Positions 41,952-49,397 of a stretch of DNA of 56,573 bases are shown here, one piece after another. Location of the stretch: contig NZ_JAUSZL010000001.1 of assembly GCF_030817535.1 (NCBI RefSeq), positions 1-56,573 on the forward strand. Reading direction: 5' to 3'. The notes beneath the pieces were generated by a model that saw nothing but the letters and a program-made list of their open reading frames with translations, had not been told where the DNA came from and ran no database searches. The stretch's first letter is position 1; each line of letters opens with the position of its first letter. Source of the stretch: Streptomyces sp. V3I8. GTDB lineage: Bacteria; Actinomycetota; Actinomycetes; Streptomycetales; Streptomycetaceae. The translations under genes were made by a program, and so were the position numbers.

Positions 41952-42260
41952 TCAGTGACGCGGGCCGTGCTGGTCCAGCACCTGCTGCGCGTACTGCATG
42001 AGGTGGTTCCACAGCCGAGCATCGCCTTCGGCCCGCTTGTCGACCGCGAGCCGGAACAGGCGGCACACGCTGGTGAATCCGGCGATGACGTCCGTGCGCC
42101 CGGCTTTGACGTCCTTGGCGATCCGGGACCGGGTGACGCGGAGCCAAAATTCCATCCGGCCCGTTTCACCACGGGATTCGATCGCTTTGCGTTCTTCTTC
42201 CTGCAGCCAGGTGTTACGCCCGCGAATGGAGCGTTCCACACTGCTCAGGGGGCGATTCAC
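41952..42260 (-). CDS. Small helical protein (102 aa)
   Basis: The start GTG at 42260 overlaps the stop of the gene upstream (GTGA). The product MNRPLSSVERSIRGRNTWLQEEERKAIESRGETGRMEFWLRVTRSRIAKDVKAGRTDVIAGFTSVCRLFRLAVDKRAEGDARLWNHLMQYAQQVLDQHG is a basic helical bundle. No domain recognised. Its coupling implies joint function with the coiled-coil protein at 42257. Confidence 0.65.
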   Translation of the reverse strand: MNRPLSSVERSIRGRNTWLQEEERKAIESRGETGRMEFWLRVTRSRIAKDVKAGRTDVIAGFTSVCRLFRLAVDKRAEGDARLWNHLMQYAQQVLDQHGPRH

Positions 42261-42739
42261 GCGGATTCCCGGCGCTGCCCGAGGTCGTAAATCGACCCCG
42301 GAGCACTGTAACCAGCACCCGGCGCCTGCTGTCCACCCTCCTGCGGAGCATAATTCGGGGCGGCCGGAATCTGCGGGTGCTTCTTACGCTCCTTTTCCAG
42401 CACTTTCGCTTTCCTTTCCCGCGTCGTATTCACGACTTTCTCGTCGTGCGCGCGGCGCTTGTAAGCAGTCTTTTCCAGACCCTCCGTCAGGCTGTTCAGG
42501 CTTTTGAGGACGTCCCCGAGGGCCGTTTCGACGGGCCGGGCGCGCAGCCGGGCGTGGTACCAGCGGTCCCCGTCCACGTGGGTGTCGCGCAGATGCACGC
42601 GGGTCTCGTGGGCGAGGGTCTCCAGGTTCTTGCTGATGTCCAGCAGGACCCGCTGGACGTTGGCCAGGTAGTGGGCGGTGGCCGCCGGGGACGCAGCGAC
42701 ATCGCGCAGCGGCGAGTGAGTCGGGTCGGTGCTGTTCAC
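42257..42739 (-). CDS. Coiled-coil protein (160 aa) of the transfer module
   Basis: GTG at 42739 follows AGGAATCC. The product has helices TAHYLANVQRVLLDISKNLETLAHETRVHLRDTHVDGDRWYHARLRARPVETALGDVLKSLNSLTEGLEKTAYKRRAHDEKVVNTTRERKAKVLEKERKK and a Pro/Gly/Tyr-rich tail. The spacing resembles the small coiled-coil protein at 38887. It may form mixed bundles with that protein and the 831-residue protein. Confidence 0.65.
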   Translation of the reverse strand: MNSTDPTHSPLRDVAASPAATAHYLANVQRVLLDISKNLETLAHETRVHLRDTHVDGDRWYHARLRARPVETALGDVLKSLNSLTEGLEKTAYKRRAHDEKVVNTTRERKAKVLEKERKKHPQIPAAPNYAPQEGGQQAPGAGYSAPGSIYDLGQRRESA

Positions 42740-42796
42740 GGTGGGGATTCCTCCTGGTGTACTGGGGGTTCTGTGACTGCTTCCGGCAGTCGCAGC

Positions 42797-42835
42797 GAAG
42801 GCCAGCAGCCCACGTCGATTGGGCTGCTGGCCTTC
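42797..42835 (-). terminator. Hairpin with 16-bp stem
   Basis: GAAGGCCAGCAGCCCA (42797-42812) pairs with TGGGCTGCTGGCCTTC (42820-42835), 24 bases past the stop of the minus-strand gene at 42859. Confidence 0.85.
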
Positions 42836-42858
42836 ACTGATGTGTGCCGGACGGTGGA

Positions 42859-45057
42859 TCAGCCGAGGTACTTGTCCGCGTCCTCGGGGCGCAGCAGGCC
42901 GGCCTCCTTCAGCAGCCGGATCGCGCGGGGCTGGTTGACGCTGAGCTTGGTGCGGGCCTGGTAGAGGGTGACGAAGCCGTCCGCGTCGCGCGGCAGGTCC
43001 TGTACGAGCGGCAGCAGTTCGGCGTCCGTCCGTACAGCCGTACCGGTACGGTCCGCGCCCGCCGTACCGGCGGTTCCGGTTGCGGGAGAGGGTGCGGCGG
43101 CCGTACCTGTACGGGCCGTCGGTACGCCGGTACGGCCGGACTGTGTACGGGCGCTGACCGAACCGGTACGCCCCTGTACAGCCGCACCGGCCGTACCTGT
43201 ACGCCTGGCAGCCGGTGTACCTGTACGCGAGCCCCCGTCAGGGGCGGTATGTACGCCGCCTGTACGCCCACTGTTCGCCCTGGTCGCCGCCGCATTCGTG
43301 TCGCTGTCGTGCGGCGGGTGGGAGGCGGCGCGTACAGGGTCCCTGCCGTCGTGTCCGGTGCCCGTCCCGCCCGGCCGTACCGAGTCGTGCGCGGCGTACA
43401 GGTCGCCTCCGGCGGACCCTGTACGGGTGGACGATGTGGCGTGCGTACCGTCTGTACGGCGGGGTGTACCTGTACGGGCGGGCGTTCCGTTTCCGTTGTC
43501 CGTACCGGTACGCCCGTGCGTACCGGGCGCCGTGTCCGTACCGTCGTGTCCGTCCGTACCGGTTCCGTGCATGAGTGCGTGGACGCGCCAGATGACGGCC
43601 ACGAAGATCAGCACGACGAACGTGGTCAGCTGCCACGGCGCCGCCTGTCCTTCCTTGACGACGTGGGCCTGCTCGCACAGGTGGTAGATCACGTTCGCGG
43701 ACGCCATCAGCGCGAGCGCGTAGGGGATGTCCCTCTTGGCGCGGAAGGCGGTGATGCAGTAGATGTCCAGCGACACCGGCAGCAGCGGGGCGACGTAGGG
43801 GCTGATGCCGACCATGGTGGCCAGCGAGTACTCACCGGACGCGGCGAGCCCGACGCCGGCCGCGAGCGCGACCCACGGTGCGAGCGTCCATGCCTTGCGG
43901 CCGACCCTGCTCTGCCAGCCGTGCCAGCGCGAGTTGGCCTTCTTGGCCTCGCGGGCTTCGTCCAGCAGCCGGCGGGCCCGGGCCTCATCGGCCTGCGCCC
44001 GTTCAGTGATGCCCTTGGCCTTCTTCTCCGCGTCGCTGACGATCCGCGCGGCCTCCGTCTGCGCGGCTCCTTTCAGGGACGCGGCGAGGGGGGCGGCCTC
44101 GCGGGTGATCCGCTCGCGCTGCTGCTCGCACGCGGCGCGCAGCTTGACCAGGTCGGCGTCCAGGGCGGCGCGCTTGTCGGCGGCCTGGCGGTCGAAGGCC
44201 TCGCCCATCTCGCGCAGCTGCTCGCGCAGTGTGGTGCGGGCTTCTTCGGCTTCGCTCTGCGCGGCGGCGACGGCCTGGTCGGCCTCGCGCCGGCGGGCAT
44301 CGGCCGCGGCGAGGGTGTCGGTGTAGAGGGTCTCGGCTTCCGCGCGGCGGGCGTCGTAGGCGGCGGCCGCGGTGCGGGACAGCTGGCCGGCCCGCTCACG
44401 TGCCTGCTCGACCTCGCCGCGCGCGGCGGCCACCAGGAGGTCGGCCTCCTCGCGGGCGCGGGACAGGATGGCGCCGGCCTCGGTGCGCCGCCGGTCGACC
44501 AGAGCAGCGAGGTCGGCGAGGTCGGTTTCCGCGAGGCGGCGCAGTTCGGCGACCGCGCGGCCGGTGGCCTGGTGGTCGGCGGCGGCCAGCTCGGTCAACT
44601 CAGCCACCCGCACACGGGCCTCGGCAAGCAGAGCCGCGGCGCGTTCACGGGCGTCGGCCAGCAGCTGGTCGGCCTCACCCCGCGCGGCCGCCAGGTGCTC
44701 GTCGGCCCGCGCGCGGCGGGCGGCGGCGTCCTGGTCGGCGTCGGCGGTGATGCCCGCGGCGCGCGTCTGCGCCTGGGACAGCAGCGCGGTGACCTGGTCG
44801 TGGGTGTCGGCGATGGTGCGCGCCGCATCGTGTTCGGCCTGCGTCTGCAGGACGGCGGCCTGCTCGCGGACGAGGTCGACGACGTCCGCGGCCCGGTCCC
44901 GGGCGTCCGTGAACGAGGCCGGGACCTCGGGGGTGGTGACGTCGTGGCCGGCCGGTTCGGCGACAGGGGCCGGGGCGGCAGCGGAAGCGGCCGGAGGCGG
45001 GGTGGTCGGCTTCTTGCGGGCGGGGGCCCGCTTGCTGCGGGTTCGGGTGGCGGCCAC
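42859..45057 (-). CDS. Coiled-coil / DUF2637-like membrane protein with C-terminal winged helix (732 aa)
   Basis: GGAAGGACC precedes the GTG at 45057. Residues 60-370 are a long DivIVA-like coiled coil (LLSQAQTRAAGITADADQDAAARRARADEHLAAARGEADQLLADAR). Residues 385-500 hold four hydrophobic segments (LAPWVALAAGVGLAASGEYSLA, VAPLLPVSLDIYCITAFRAKRDIPYALALMASANVIYHL, TTFVVLIFVAVIWRV) in the DUF2637 style of Streptomyces plasmid proteins. A Thr/Gly/Arg-rich linker (498-680) is encoded by the GTAC-dense DNA, and the last 50 residues are winged-helix-like (FVTLYQARTKLSVNQPRAIRLLKEAGLLRPED). A membrane scaffold for transfer at hyphal tips fits, by inference. Confidence 0.75.
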   Translation of the reverse strand: MAATRTRSKRAPARKKPTTPPPAASAAAPAPVAEPAGHDVTTPEVPASFTDARDRAADVVDLVREQAAVLQTQAEHDAARTIADTHDQVTALLSQAQTRAAGITADADQDAAARRARADEHLAAARGEADQLLADARERAAALLAEARVRVAELTELAAADHQATGRAVAELRRLAETDLADLAALVDRRRTEAGAILSRAREEADLLVAAARGEVEQARERAGQLSRTAAAAYDARRAEAETLYTDTLAAADARRREADQAVAAAQSEAEEARTTLREQLREMGEAFDRQAADKRAALDADLVKLRAACEQQRERITREAAPLAASLKGAAQTEAARIVSDAEKKAKGITERAQADEARARRLLDEAREAKKANSRWHGWQSRVGRKAWTLAPWVALAAGVGLAASGEYSLATMVGISPYVAPLLPVSLDIYCITAFRAKRDIPYALALMASANVIYHLCEQAHVVKEGQAAPWQLTTFVVLIFVAVIWRVHALMHGTGTDGHDGTDTAPGTHGRTGTDNGNGTPARTGTPRRTDGTHATSSTRTGSAGGDLYAAHDSVRPGGTGTGHDGRDPVRAASHPPHDSDTNAAATRANSGRTGGVHTAPDGGSRTGTPAARRTGTAGAAVQGRTGSVSARTQSGRTGVPTARTGTAAAPSPATGTAGTAGADRTGTAVRTDAELLPLVQDLPRDADGFVTLYQARTKLSVNQPRAIRLLKEAGLLRPEDADKYLG
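43030..43560. repeat. GTAC-word array inside the coiled-coil gene
   Basis: About 30 GTAC tetramers occur in about 530 bp (about two expected by chance), mainly as CGTACC, GGTACG, TGTACG, and as the palindrome CGTACCGGTACG. Codons for Arg-Thr and Gly-Thr use CGT-AC and GGT-AC, which are poor choices for Streptomyces, so DNA-level selection or recent repeat growth is likely. Confidence 0.8.
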
Positions 45058-45130
45058 GGCGGCGGTCCTTCCAGATCGGCGCGCGGTCCCGCACCGATAA
45101 GGCCGGGGCCGTGCGCTGTGCGGGGGCGGG

Positions 45131-45505
45131 TCAGTCGTGCGCGGGCAGTTGGGGCGCCCGGTTGGCGGTGGCGTGCTGCTGGGTGAGCCAGGCGACGGCG
45201 GCCGGGGTCATGTCGTCGGCGACCAGGTCGGTGTTGAGCGGCGCGGTGTCGATGTCGCGCATCGCGTCGACCGGCGGCAGCAGCCGCATGTACTCGCCGC
45301 AGACCTCGCGGATCGCCCCGCGCTCACCGGTCAAGGGGGTCAGCCGGTAGCGGGTCTGGCCGCTCGTGTAGTCGAGGACGTTGTCGATCCGGCAGACGAA
45401 CGTGTGGTTCGGCTCGCCGCGCCAGAACCTGACCGGATCGCGGTAGAGCACGAAGTCACCGTTGCGGAACATGGTGCTCTGCTGAGCTGCGGTCTGGATG
45501 GGCAT
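45131..45505 (-). CDS. Hypothetical beta-rich protein (124 aa)
   Basis: ATG at 45505 follows GAGGGAGGACC. The middle reads FRNGDFVLYRDPVRFWRGEPNHTFVCRIDNVLDYTSGQTRYRLTPLTGERGAIREVCGEYMRLLPP, a strand-rich barrel-like pattern, then a helical tail with TPAAVAWLTQQHATANRAP. No signal. It sits alone upstream of the big coiled-coil gene. I do not recognise it. Confidence 0.65.
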   Translation of the reverse strand: MPIQTAAQQSTMFRNGDFVLYRDPVRFWRGEPNHTFVCRIDNVLDYTSGQTRYRLTPLTGERGAIREVCGEYMRLLPPVDAMRDIDTAPLNTDLVADDMTPAAVAWLTQQHATANRAPQLPAHD

Positions 45506-45607
45506 GCGGTCCTCCCTCTGGGCCGGGCTGTCCGGCCGTCCGCCATCGCCCGACTCCAGCCGCCGTGGTGAACGGGCGGGTGAGAGGCGGGCGGTGACGG
45601 GCGGCCG

Positions 45608-45844
45608 TCAGACCGAGGCGAGAGGGCGGTGCGGCGCGACGACCCGGCCGTCGGGGAGCAGTTCACCGGTGTCGTCGAAGAGCACGACGCCGTTGGACAG
45701 CAGGCTCCAGCCCTGCTCGGGGTGGGCTGCGACCACGACCGCGGCGTCTCGGTCGGAGGCATCGACGGTGGGGCAGGCCGGGCGGTGCGTGCACAGGCTG
45801 CGCGGCTGGCGGGCCGGAGCGGCCGGCGGGGTGAGGGTGCGCAT
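45608..45844 (-). CDS. DUF5999-like small protein
   Basis: GGAGG lies 5 bases before the ATG at 45844. The key block SLCTHRPACPTVDASDRDAAVVVAAHPEQGWSLLSNGVVLFDDTGELLPDGRVVAPHRPL matches DUF5999, a short family widespread in Streptomyces mobile DNA with the CxHxPxCP metal-like start and the EQGWSLLxNGVVLFDDTGELLPDG core. Function is unknown. Confidence 0.8.
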   Translation of the reverse strand: MRTLTPPAAPARQPRSLCTHRPACPTVDASDRDAAVVVAAHPEQGWSLLSNGVVLFDDTGELLPDGRVVAPHRPLASV

Positions 45845-46001
45845 CAAAACCTCCGGAAGGTCGGCGTGGGGTGAGGTCGCGTGGCTGCGCGGCTCCCCTG
45901 GACCGCGCCCGGACCGGCCGCCGACGGGGGCGGGGCCGGGCCGGGCCGGGCCGGGCGGGTCAGGCAGTCGGCAGAGGTGGCGGTGCCGAACTGTGCGAAG
46001 G

Positions 46002-46181
46002 TCAGCGCCGTTGCGCGCGCTGACGGTTGAGGTAGGCGTCCTGCAGACGCGTGAACGACTCGAACAGCCGCTGCCCGGCCGGGCAGCGTTCGGTGTCCGT
46101 GCACGTGGTGCAGGTGCCGTGGTGGGTGCGGTGTGCGGTGGATGCGGTCTGGTAGCGCTCGTACAGGTCTTCAGCAGTCAC
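46002..46181 (-). CDS. Small Cys-containing protein (59 aa)
   Basis: GTG at 46181 overlaps the upstream gene by 11 bases. The product MTAEDLYERYQTASTAHRTHHGTCTTCTDTERCPAGQRLFESFTRLQDAYLNRQRAQRR has a CxxC and a third Cys flanked by helices, the same plan as 10856-11008. Likely a one-zinc DNA-binding peptide. No name. Confidence 0.5.
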   Translation of the reverse strand: MTAEDLYERYQTASTAHRTHHGTCTTCTDTERCPAGQRLFESFTRLQDAYLNRQRAQRR

Positions 46182-46374
46182 GCGAGCGGCTTTCGTGATC
46201 GTGGGACAGGAGCGTGTGGAGGTCGGCGACGCGGTGGCCGGCCTCCCACGCGGCCGTGGCCGCCAGGGCGGCCGCGGCGAGCAGGGCGCGGCTGCCGGGA
46301 TGGGCCAGGCCGCGCTGCGCGATGGCCCGGACCGCGCGGTGCTGCGCGGTCCGGGCACGGCGTATCGGATGCAC
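46171..46374 (-). CDS. Small hypothetical protein (67 aa)
   Basis: The GTG at 46374 follows the stop of the 37-residue gene closely. The product MHPIRRARTAQHRAVRAIAQRGLAHPGSRALLAAAALAATAAWEAGHRVADLHTLLSHDHESRSRDC has one amphipathic Ala-rich helix and an acidic/His tail. No family recognised; it overlaps the next gene and is probably part of one transcript. Confidence 0.4.
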   Translation of the reverse strand: MHPIRRARTAQHRAVRAIAQRGLAHPGSRALLAAAALAATAAWEAGHRVADLHTLLSHDHESRSRDC

Positions 46375-46380
46375 GGGCGG

Positions 46381-46494
46381 CTACTTCTTCCCTCCGCACG
46401 TGCACGGCTCGTGCCGCACGGACTGGAACGACTTGCCGTCCGCGCCGGTGCAGTTGACGGTGATCAGCTTCGGCGGGTGTCCGCAGCTGCTCAC
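46381..46494 (-). CDS. 37-residue zinc-like peptide
   Basis: MSSCGHPPKLITVNCTGADG and KSFQSVRHEPCTCGGKK run from the GTG at 46494 to the TAG at 46381. Four Cys and two His in 37 residues suggest a single metal site. The stop of the gene upstream (TGA at 46496-46498) is only one base away, so it is coupled to it. It is too short to be found by most gene callers. Confidence 0.5.
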   Translation of the reverse strand: MSSCGHPPKLITVNCTGADGKSFQSVRHEPCTCGGKK

Positions 46495-46495
46495 G

Positions 46496-46774
46496 TCAGC
46501 ACCGGGCCGTGGCCGCCGGGCCGGTGGGGACCGTGGTGGCCGTCCCGCAGCGGCACTGCCAGTACTCGCACATCGGGCACACGTCCTCCTGCGCGGCGCT
46601 GGCCGCGGCGAGCCGGGCCCGCATGTCCGCGAGCGTGCGCGGGGCGCGCCGGTCGGCGGGGATCGCGGCGTCCTGGCGGCGGACGACGTCCAGCAGGTGC
46701 TGCCCGAGCTTGCGGTTCGCGGCGTCGGTGTCTGCCGTGGCGGGGCGGGTGCGTGCGATGATCTGAGCGGTCAT
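46496..46774 (-). CDS. Small zinc-type protein (92 aa)
   Basis: GAGG precedes the ATG at 46774. The N-terminal 60 residues are helical (DTDAANRKLGQHLLDVVRRQDAAIPADRRAPRTLADMRARLAAASAAQ) and the end has VCPMCEYWQCRCG, a compact Cys4 knuckle. It heads the four-gene run 46774-46002. No named family. Confidence 0.55.
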   Translation of the reverse strand: MTAQIIARTRPATADTDAANRKLGQHLLDVVRRQDAAIPADRRAPRTLADMRARLAAASAAQEDVCPMCEYWQCRCGTATTVPTGPAATARC

Positions 46775-46798
46775 AGGGAGCCTCATTCCTGGTGACCA

Positions 46799-46830
46799 GA
46801 CAGCCCCGGAGCAGCAACTCCGGGGCTGTC
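46799..46830 (-). terminator. Hairpin with 12-bp stem
   Basis: GACAGCCCCGGA (46799-46810) pairs with TCCGGGGCTGTC (46819-46830), downstream of the gene at 46915. Confidence 0.8.
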
Positions 46831-46914
46831 GCCGTGGCGGGCCGGACGGCCAACCACGGCCCGCCTCCCACACCCGTCCGGTGCGCGGGGTGGGAGAGGG
46901 ACCGTGGCGGATCG

Positions 46915-47301
46915 TCAGGCAGCCGGCGCGTACGCGGTGTGGCCTTCACGGACCAAGTGATCCGAATCCGTCCACACCGTTCCCACCACGAAGGGCTGTC
47001 CGTCGGCACGCAAGGTGTCGCGGACGATCAGCGCCCACCGCGCGCACTTGCGGCGCAGCATCTGCGCGGCCTCACCCGGGTCGGTGACGAGCACCAGGAC
47101 CTCGAAGCGCCCGTCGACGTTCTGGTAGATCGCGCCGGGGCGCCGGGGGCCGACCTCACGGTCCACGACGGTGCGCGCGTGAGGGCGCGGGCTGCCCGGG
47201 TTGGGGCGGTCCGGGGTCTTCTCGTGCGGGATCGGCCGCTTCGGCAGCTGCGGGCGGGTAGCGGCGGTGACGGCCACGGGGGCGTCGGTCATGCTGGGCA
47301 T
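46915..47301 (-). CDS. Hypothetical protein (128 aa)
   Basis: ATG at 47301 with AAAGGGA upstream. After a Pro/Arg-rich start the product is RRPGAIYQNVDGRFEVLVLVTDPGEAAQMLRRKCARWALIVRDTLRADGQPFVVGTVWTDSDHLVREG, a small alpha/beta domain. No membrane segment. Unknown function; the 20-bp hairpin at 47407 marks the end of the gene above it. Confidence 0.65.
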   Translation of the reverse strand: MPSMTDAPVAVTAATRPQLPKRPIPHEKTPDRPNPGSPRPHARTVVDREVGPRRPGAIYQNVDGRFEVLVLVTDPGEAAQMLRRKCARWALIVRDTLRADGQPFVVGTVWTDSDHLVREGHTAYAPAA

Positions 47302-47406
47302 GTGGTGGTCCCTTTCGCTGGAAGGGTGCCCGCCGCACCAAGAACCCCCCAGGGGCGCAATCCCTGGGGGTTCGTCAGTGCGGCAGGGCGGCTGTCGTAC
47401 GAGCAG

Positions 47407-47451
47407 CCACGGCCCCGGCCACCCCACGAGTTGGGGTGGCCGGGGCCGTGG
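47407..47451 (-). terminator. Hairpin with 20-bp stem
   Basis: CCACGGCCCCGGCCACCCCA (47407-47426) pairs with 47432-47451 around a 5-base loop. It lies 19 bases past the minus-strand stop at 47470. A second weaker hairpin is at about 47343-47376 (CCCCCCAGGG with CCCTGGGGG). Confidence 0.85.
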
Positions 47452-47469
47452 TCGTTCGTGCGGGCCGGC

Positions 47470-48039
47470 TCAGCGCGCAGAGCGCTGAGGGTGAAGCGGA
47501 GTCAGTGGCACGGCCGGAGCCTCAGCCGGTGCATCTCCGGCAGGCACCGACCGGCGCATCGCGTCGGTGGCCACCACATTGCGCAGTGCCGTGTTCCAGT
47601 CCGCCGTGCGGCCGGCCGGTGTGCGCTGCGCGCGGGCCCGCAGGGTCCGGTCGGTCGCCGGGCTGAAGGCCTTGGGGAGCACCGTGGTGGCCTGGCGACT
47701 GGAGGCTTCGGTGCTGGCGTCGGTCAGGGCCTGGTACCAGCCGGTGATCGTCACGTCGAAGTCGATGAGGCGGTTGCTGCTACGGCAGCGGATCGCGTCG
47801 GCCTCACCGGCCTTGCCGGTGTGGTGCGGAACTAGTTTCTGGATCTTGCCCGGCGTACCGGTGATCGGACACCAGGTCGTGCAGGACGGGCAGACGAGAA
47901 CAGCCTGCAGCGGATCCCGTAAGTCGATGTGGGACGGCAGGAGATCGCTGAGCTTGATCGCGGGGAGGCTGCTGACCCGCTTCGTGCGGGTCCGGCGCTT
48001 CCGCTCAACGGCTTTGGGCATCGCGGACGTGATGGTCAT
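47470..48039 (-). CDS. Hypothetical protein (189 aa) with CxxC
   Basis: AGGAG is 7 bases before the ATG at 48039. The N-terminus is basic (KAVERKRRTRTKRVSSLPAIKLSDLLPSHIDLRDPLQAVLVCPSCTTWCPITG), with CPSCTTWC, then a His-containing stretch (VPHHTGKAGEADAIRCRSSNRLIDFDVTITGW) that could complete a zinc site. The rest is helical. Role unknown; it starts the minus-strand block and overlaps a 51-residue frame upstream. Confidence 0.65.
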   Translation of the reverse strand: MTITSAMPKAVERKRRTRTKRVSSLPAIKLSDLLPSHIDLRDPLQAVLVCPSCTTWCPITGTPGKIQKLVPHHTGKAGEADAIRCRSSNRLIDFDVTITGWYQALTDASTEASSRQATTVLPKAFSPATDRTLRARAQRTPAGRTADWNTALRNVVATDAMRRSVPAGDAPAEAPAVPLTPLHPQRSAR

Positions 48040-48191
48040 ATGGATTCTCCTGTGTGCGGCGGGATGGGGCTGCGCGCGGTGCTCTCTCCGCCCGCCAGGC
48101 GCCGAATATCGGCGTCCTGGAGGACGGACAGCGCATGGCGCTGCATGTGCAAGCAGGGAGTCGAGATCCCGGGAGTTTGGTGGTGCCACAT
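48036..48191 (-). CDS. Small protein (51 aa) coupled to the next gene
   Basis: The frame from ATG at 48191 encodes MWHHQTPGISTPCLHMQRHALSVLQDADIRRLAGGESTARSPIPPHTGESI and stops inside the next gene's start (ATGA at 48036-48039). The overlap argues for a coupled gene pair; the helix in the middle is protein-like. No family recognised. Confidence 0.4.
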   Translation of the reverse strand: MWHHQTPGISTPCLHMQRHALSVLQDADIRRLAGGESTARSPIPPHTGESI

Positions 48192-48512
48192 CCCGGCCCC
48201 CTCTTGCGAGGCGGACGACGTCCTGCGGTCTTTCGGCCGGCCGAAGGTCCTGGAGTGTGCGGACACACGACCGGCTACGCCCCGCATCCGGCTACTCACC
48301 GCTTGTCGGGGCACCTCGATTAGAACTCTGCTATCCACCCTAGGTCAACCTGTCTAGCTAAGTAGTTTGCTACATGCCATCTGACCTGCAACTTTAGCGT
48401 GCAGATTAAACGTGATCGAGTCTCGACTTTCAGGAGACAACTAGACATGCGATGCTGTGCGGGTTGGATAGCGAGATCCGTTAGCCACACGATGCGCACG
48501 AGAGGGGGAGCA
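48192..48512. promoter_or_regulatory. Divergent promoter region of the regulator genes
   Basis: About 320 bp between the minus-strand block and the GntR gene; no gene. It is AT-rich for this DNA and contains GTAG-TTTG-CTAC (48362-48373) and TGTCTAG (48350-48356) with its complement CTAGACA (48442-48448). Both are possible operators for the GntR protein, whose relatives repress transfer operons. Confidence 0.55.
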
Positions 48513-49325
48513 GTGGCCGCTAAGCAGAAGGAGCCCGGGAAGGTCGAACGAATCGCGTCCGAGATCCGGGACAAGATCGCGCGGGGTGTACTCGCGCCTG
48601 GGTCGCGACTGCCTGGCGTGCCTCAACTCCAGAGGGAGCACGGCATCGCGTACCAGACGGCCCGCGACATCTACGGCCTGCTGGAGAGCGAAGGCCTGCT
48701 GTTCTCTCGGCAGGGAAAGGGCACCTATGTCTCCTTGGTGCTCGCCAAGATCGTGTCTGAGCGAAACCAGCGCTACCTCCCGAAGTTGAGGGAGGCTGGC
48801 GGAGCGGTCGGAGCATTTGAAGCAGAGATGCGAGCGATGGGGTTCGAGCCGCTTCCGGTGATCCTCACCATCGCTAAGGACGTGCCGCCCAGAAAGGTCG
48901 CCGAGACCTTCGGGATGCACCATCGAGCGAAGACGCTCAAGCGAGAACGGATCATGCCCGTGGGAATGCCAGGCAACGATGAGGCAGAGGAAGTCGTTCA
49001 GGTTGCCACGTCGTGGTTCCCTCCCGACGTAGTGGACGCCTGCCCAGCACTTGCTGTGGAGAACACGGGTACAGGAGGCAGCAAGTCCCGCATGGCAGAG
49101 GCCGGATTCAAGCAGGTCCGGCTCCGAGAGGAGATCGAGGTCAGATCTCCAACCGCGGCGGAGGCGAAGGCGCTCGGCATCCCGGCTGAACAGGCTGTAA
49201 TGGAGATCACGCATAAGGGGTTGACTACAGAGGGCCGCGTCGTTGAGATCGGCCTGCACGTCCTGCCTCGGTCGAAGTGGAGGCTGGCTTACGAGTGGGT
49301 CATCGACACCGCGGAACCTGCGTGA
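48513..49325 (+). CDS. GntR-family repressor with UTRA domain (KorA/KorSA type)
   Basis: I start at the GTG at 48513 (AGGGGGAG just before); an ATG at 48492 is possible. The winged helix covers residues 8-75 (IASEIRDKIARGVLAPGSRLPGVPQLQREHGIAYQTARDIYGLLESEGLLFSRQGKGTYVS). The UTRA domain follows (LPVILTIAKDVPPRKVAETFGMHHRAKTLKRERIMP, KSRMAEAGFKQVRLREEIEVRSPTAAEAKALGIPAEQAVMEITHKGLTTEGRVVEIGLHVLPRSKWRLAYEW). In Streptomyces plasmids KorA-like GntR proteins repress tra and their own gene. Effector unknown. Confidence 0.9.
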   Translation: MAAKQKEPGKVERIASEIRDKIARGVLAPGSRLPGVPQLQREHGIAYQTARDIYGLLESEGLLFSRQGKGTYVSLVLAKIVSERNQRYLPKLREAGGAVGAFEAEMRAMGFEPLPVILTIAKDVPPRKVAETFGMHHRAKTLKRERIMPVGMPGNDEAEEVVQVATSWFPPDVVDACPALAVENTGTGGSKSRMAEAGFKQVRLREEIEVRSPTAAEAKALGIPAEQAVMEITHKGLTTEGRVVEIGLHVLPRSKWRLAYEWVIDTAEPA

Positions 49326-49397
49326 CCAGTAGGAACTTGCGCCCTGCTTGGACAGACCGAATATCCATTGACTACAAGAGCTAGGAGTCTGCGCCAC

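Noticed and set aside
43030..43560. CRISPR-like regularity
   Set aside because: Repeats are short GTAC words at irregular spacing within a coding region; no constant repeat with unique spacers.
42844..45186. A 780-codon plus-strand open frame
   Set aside because: It is antisense to the coiled-coil/DUF2637-like gene, which has a proper start, a ribosome site and recognisable domains.
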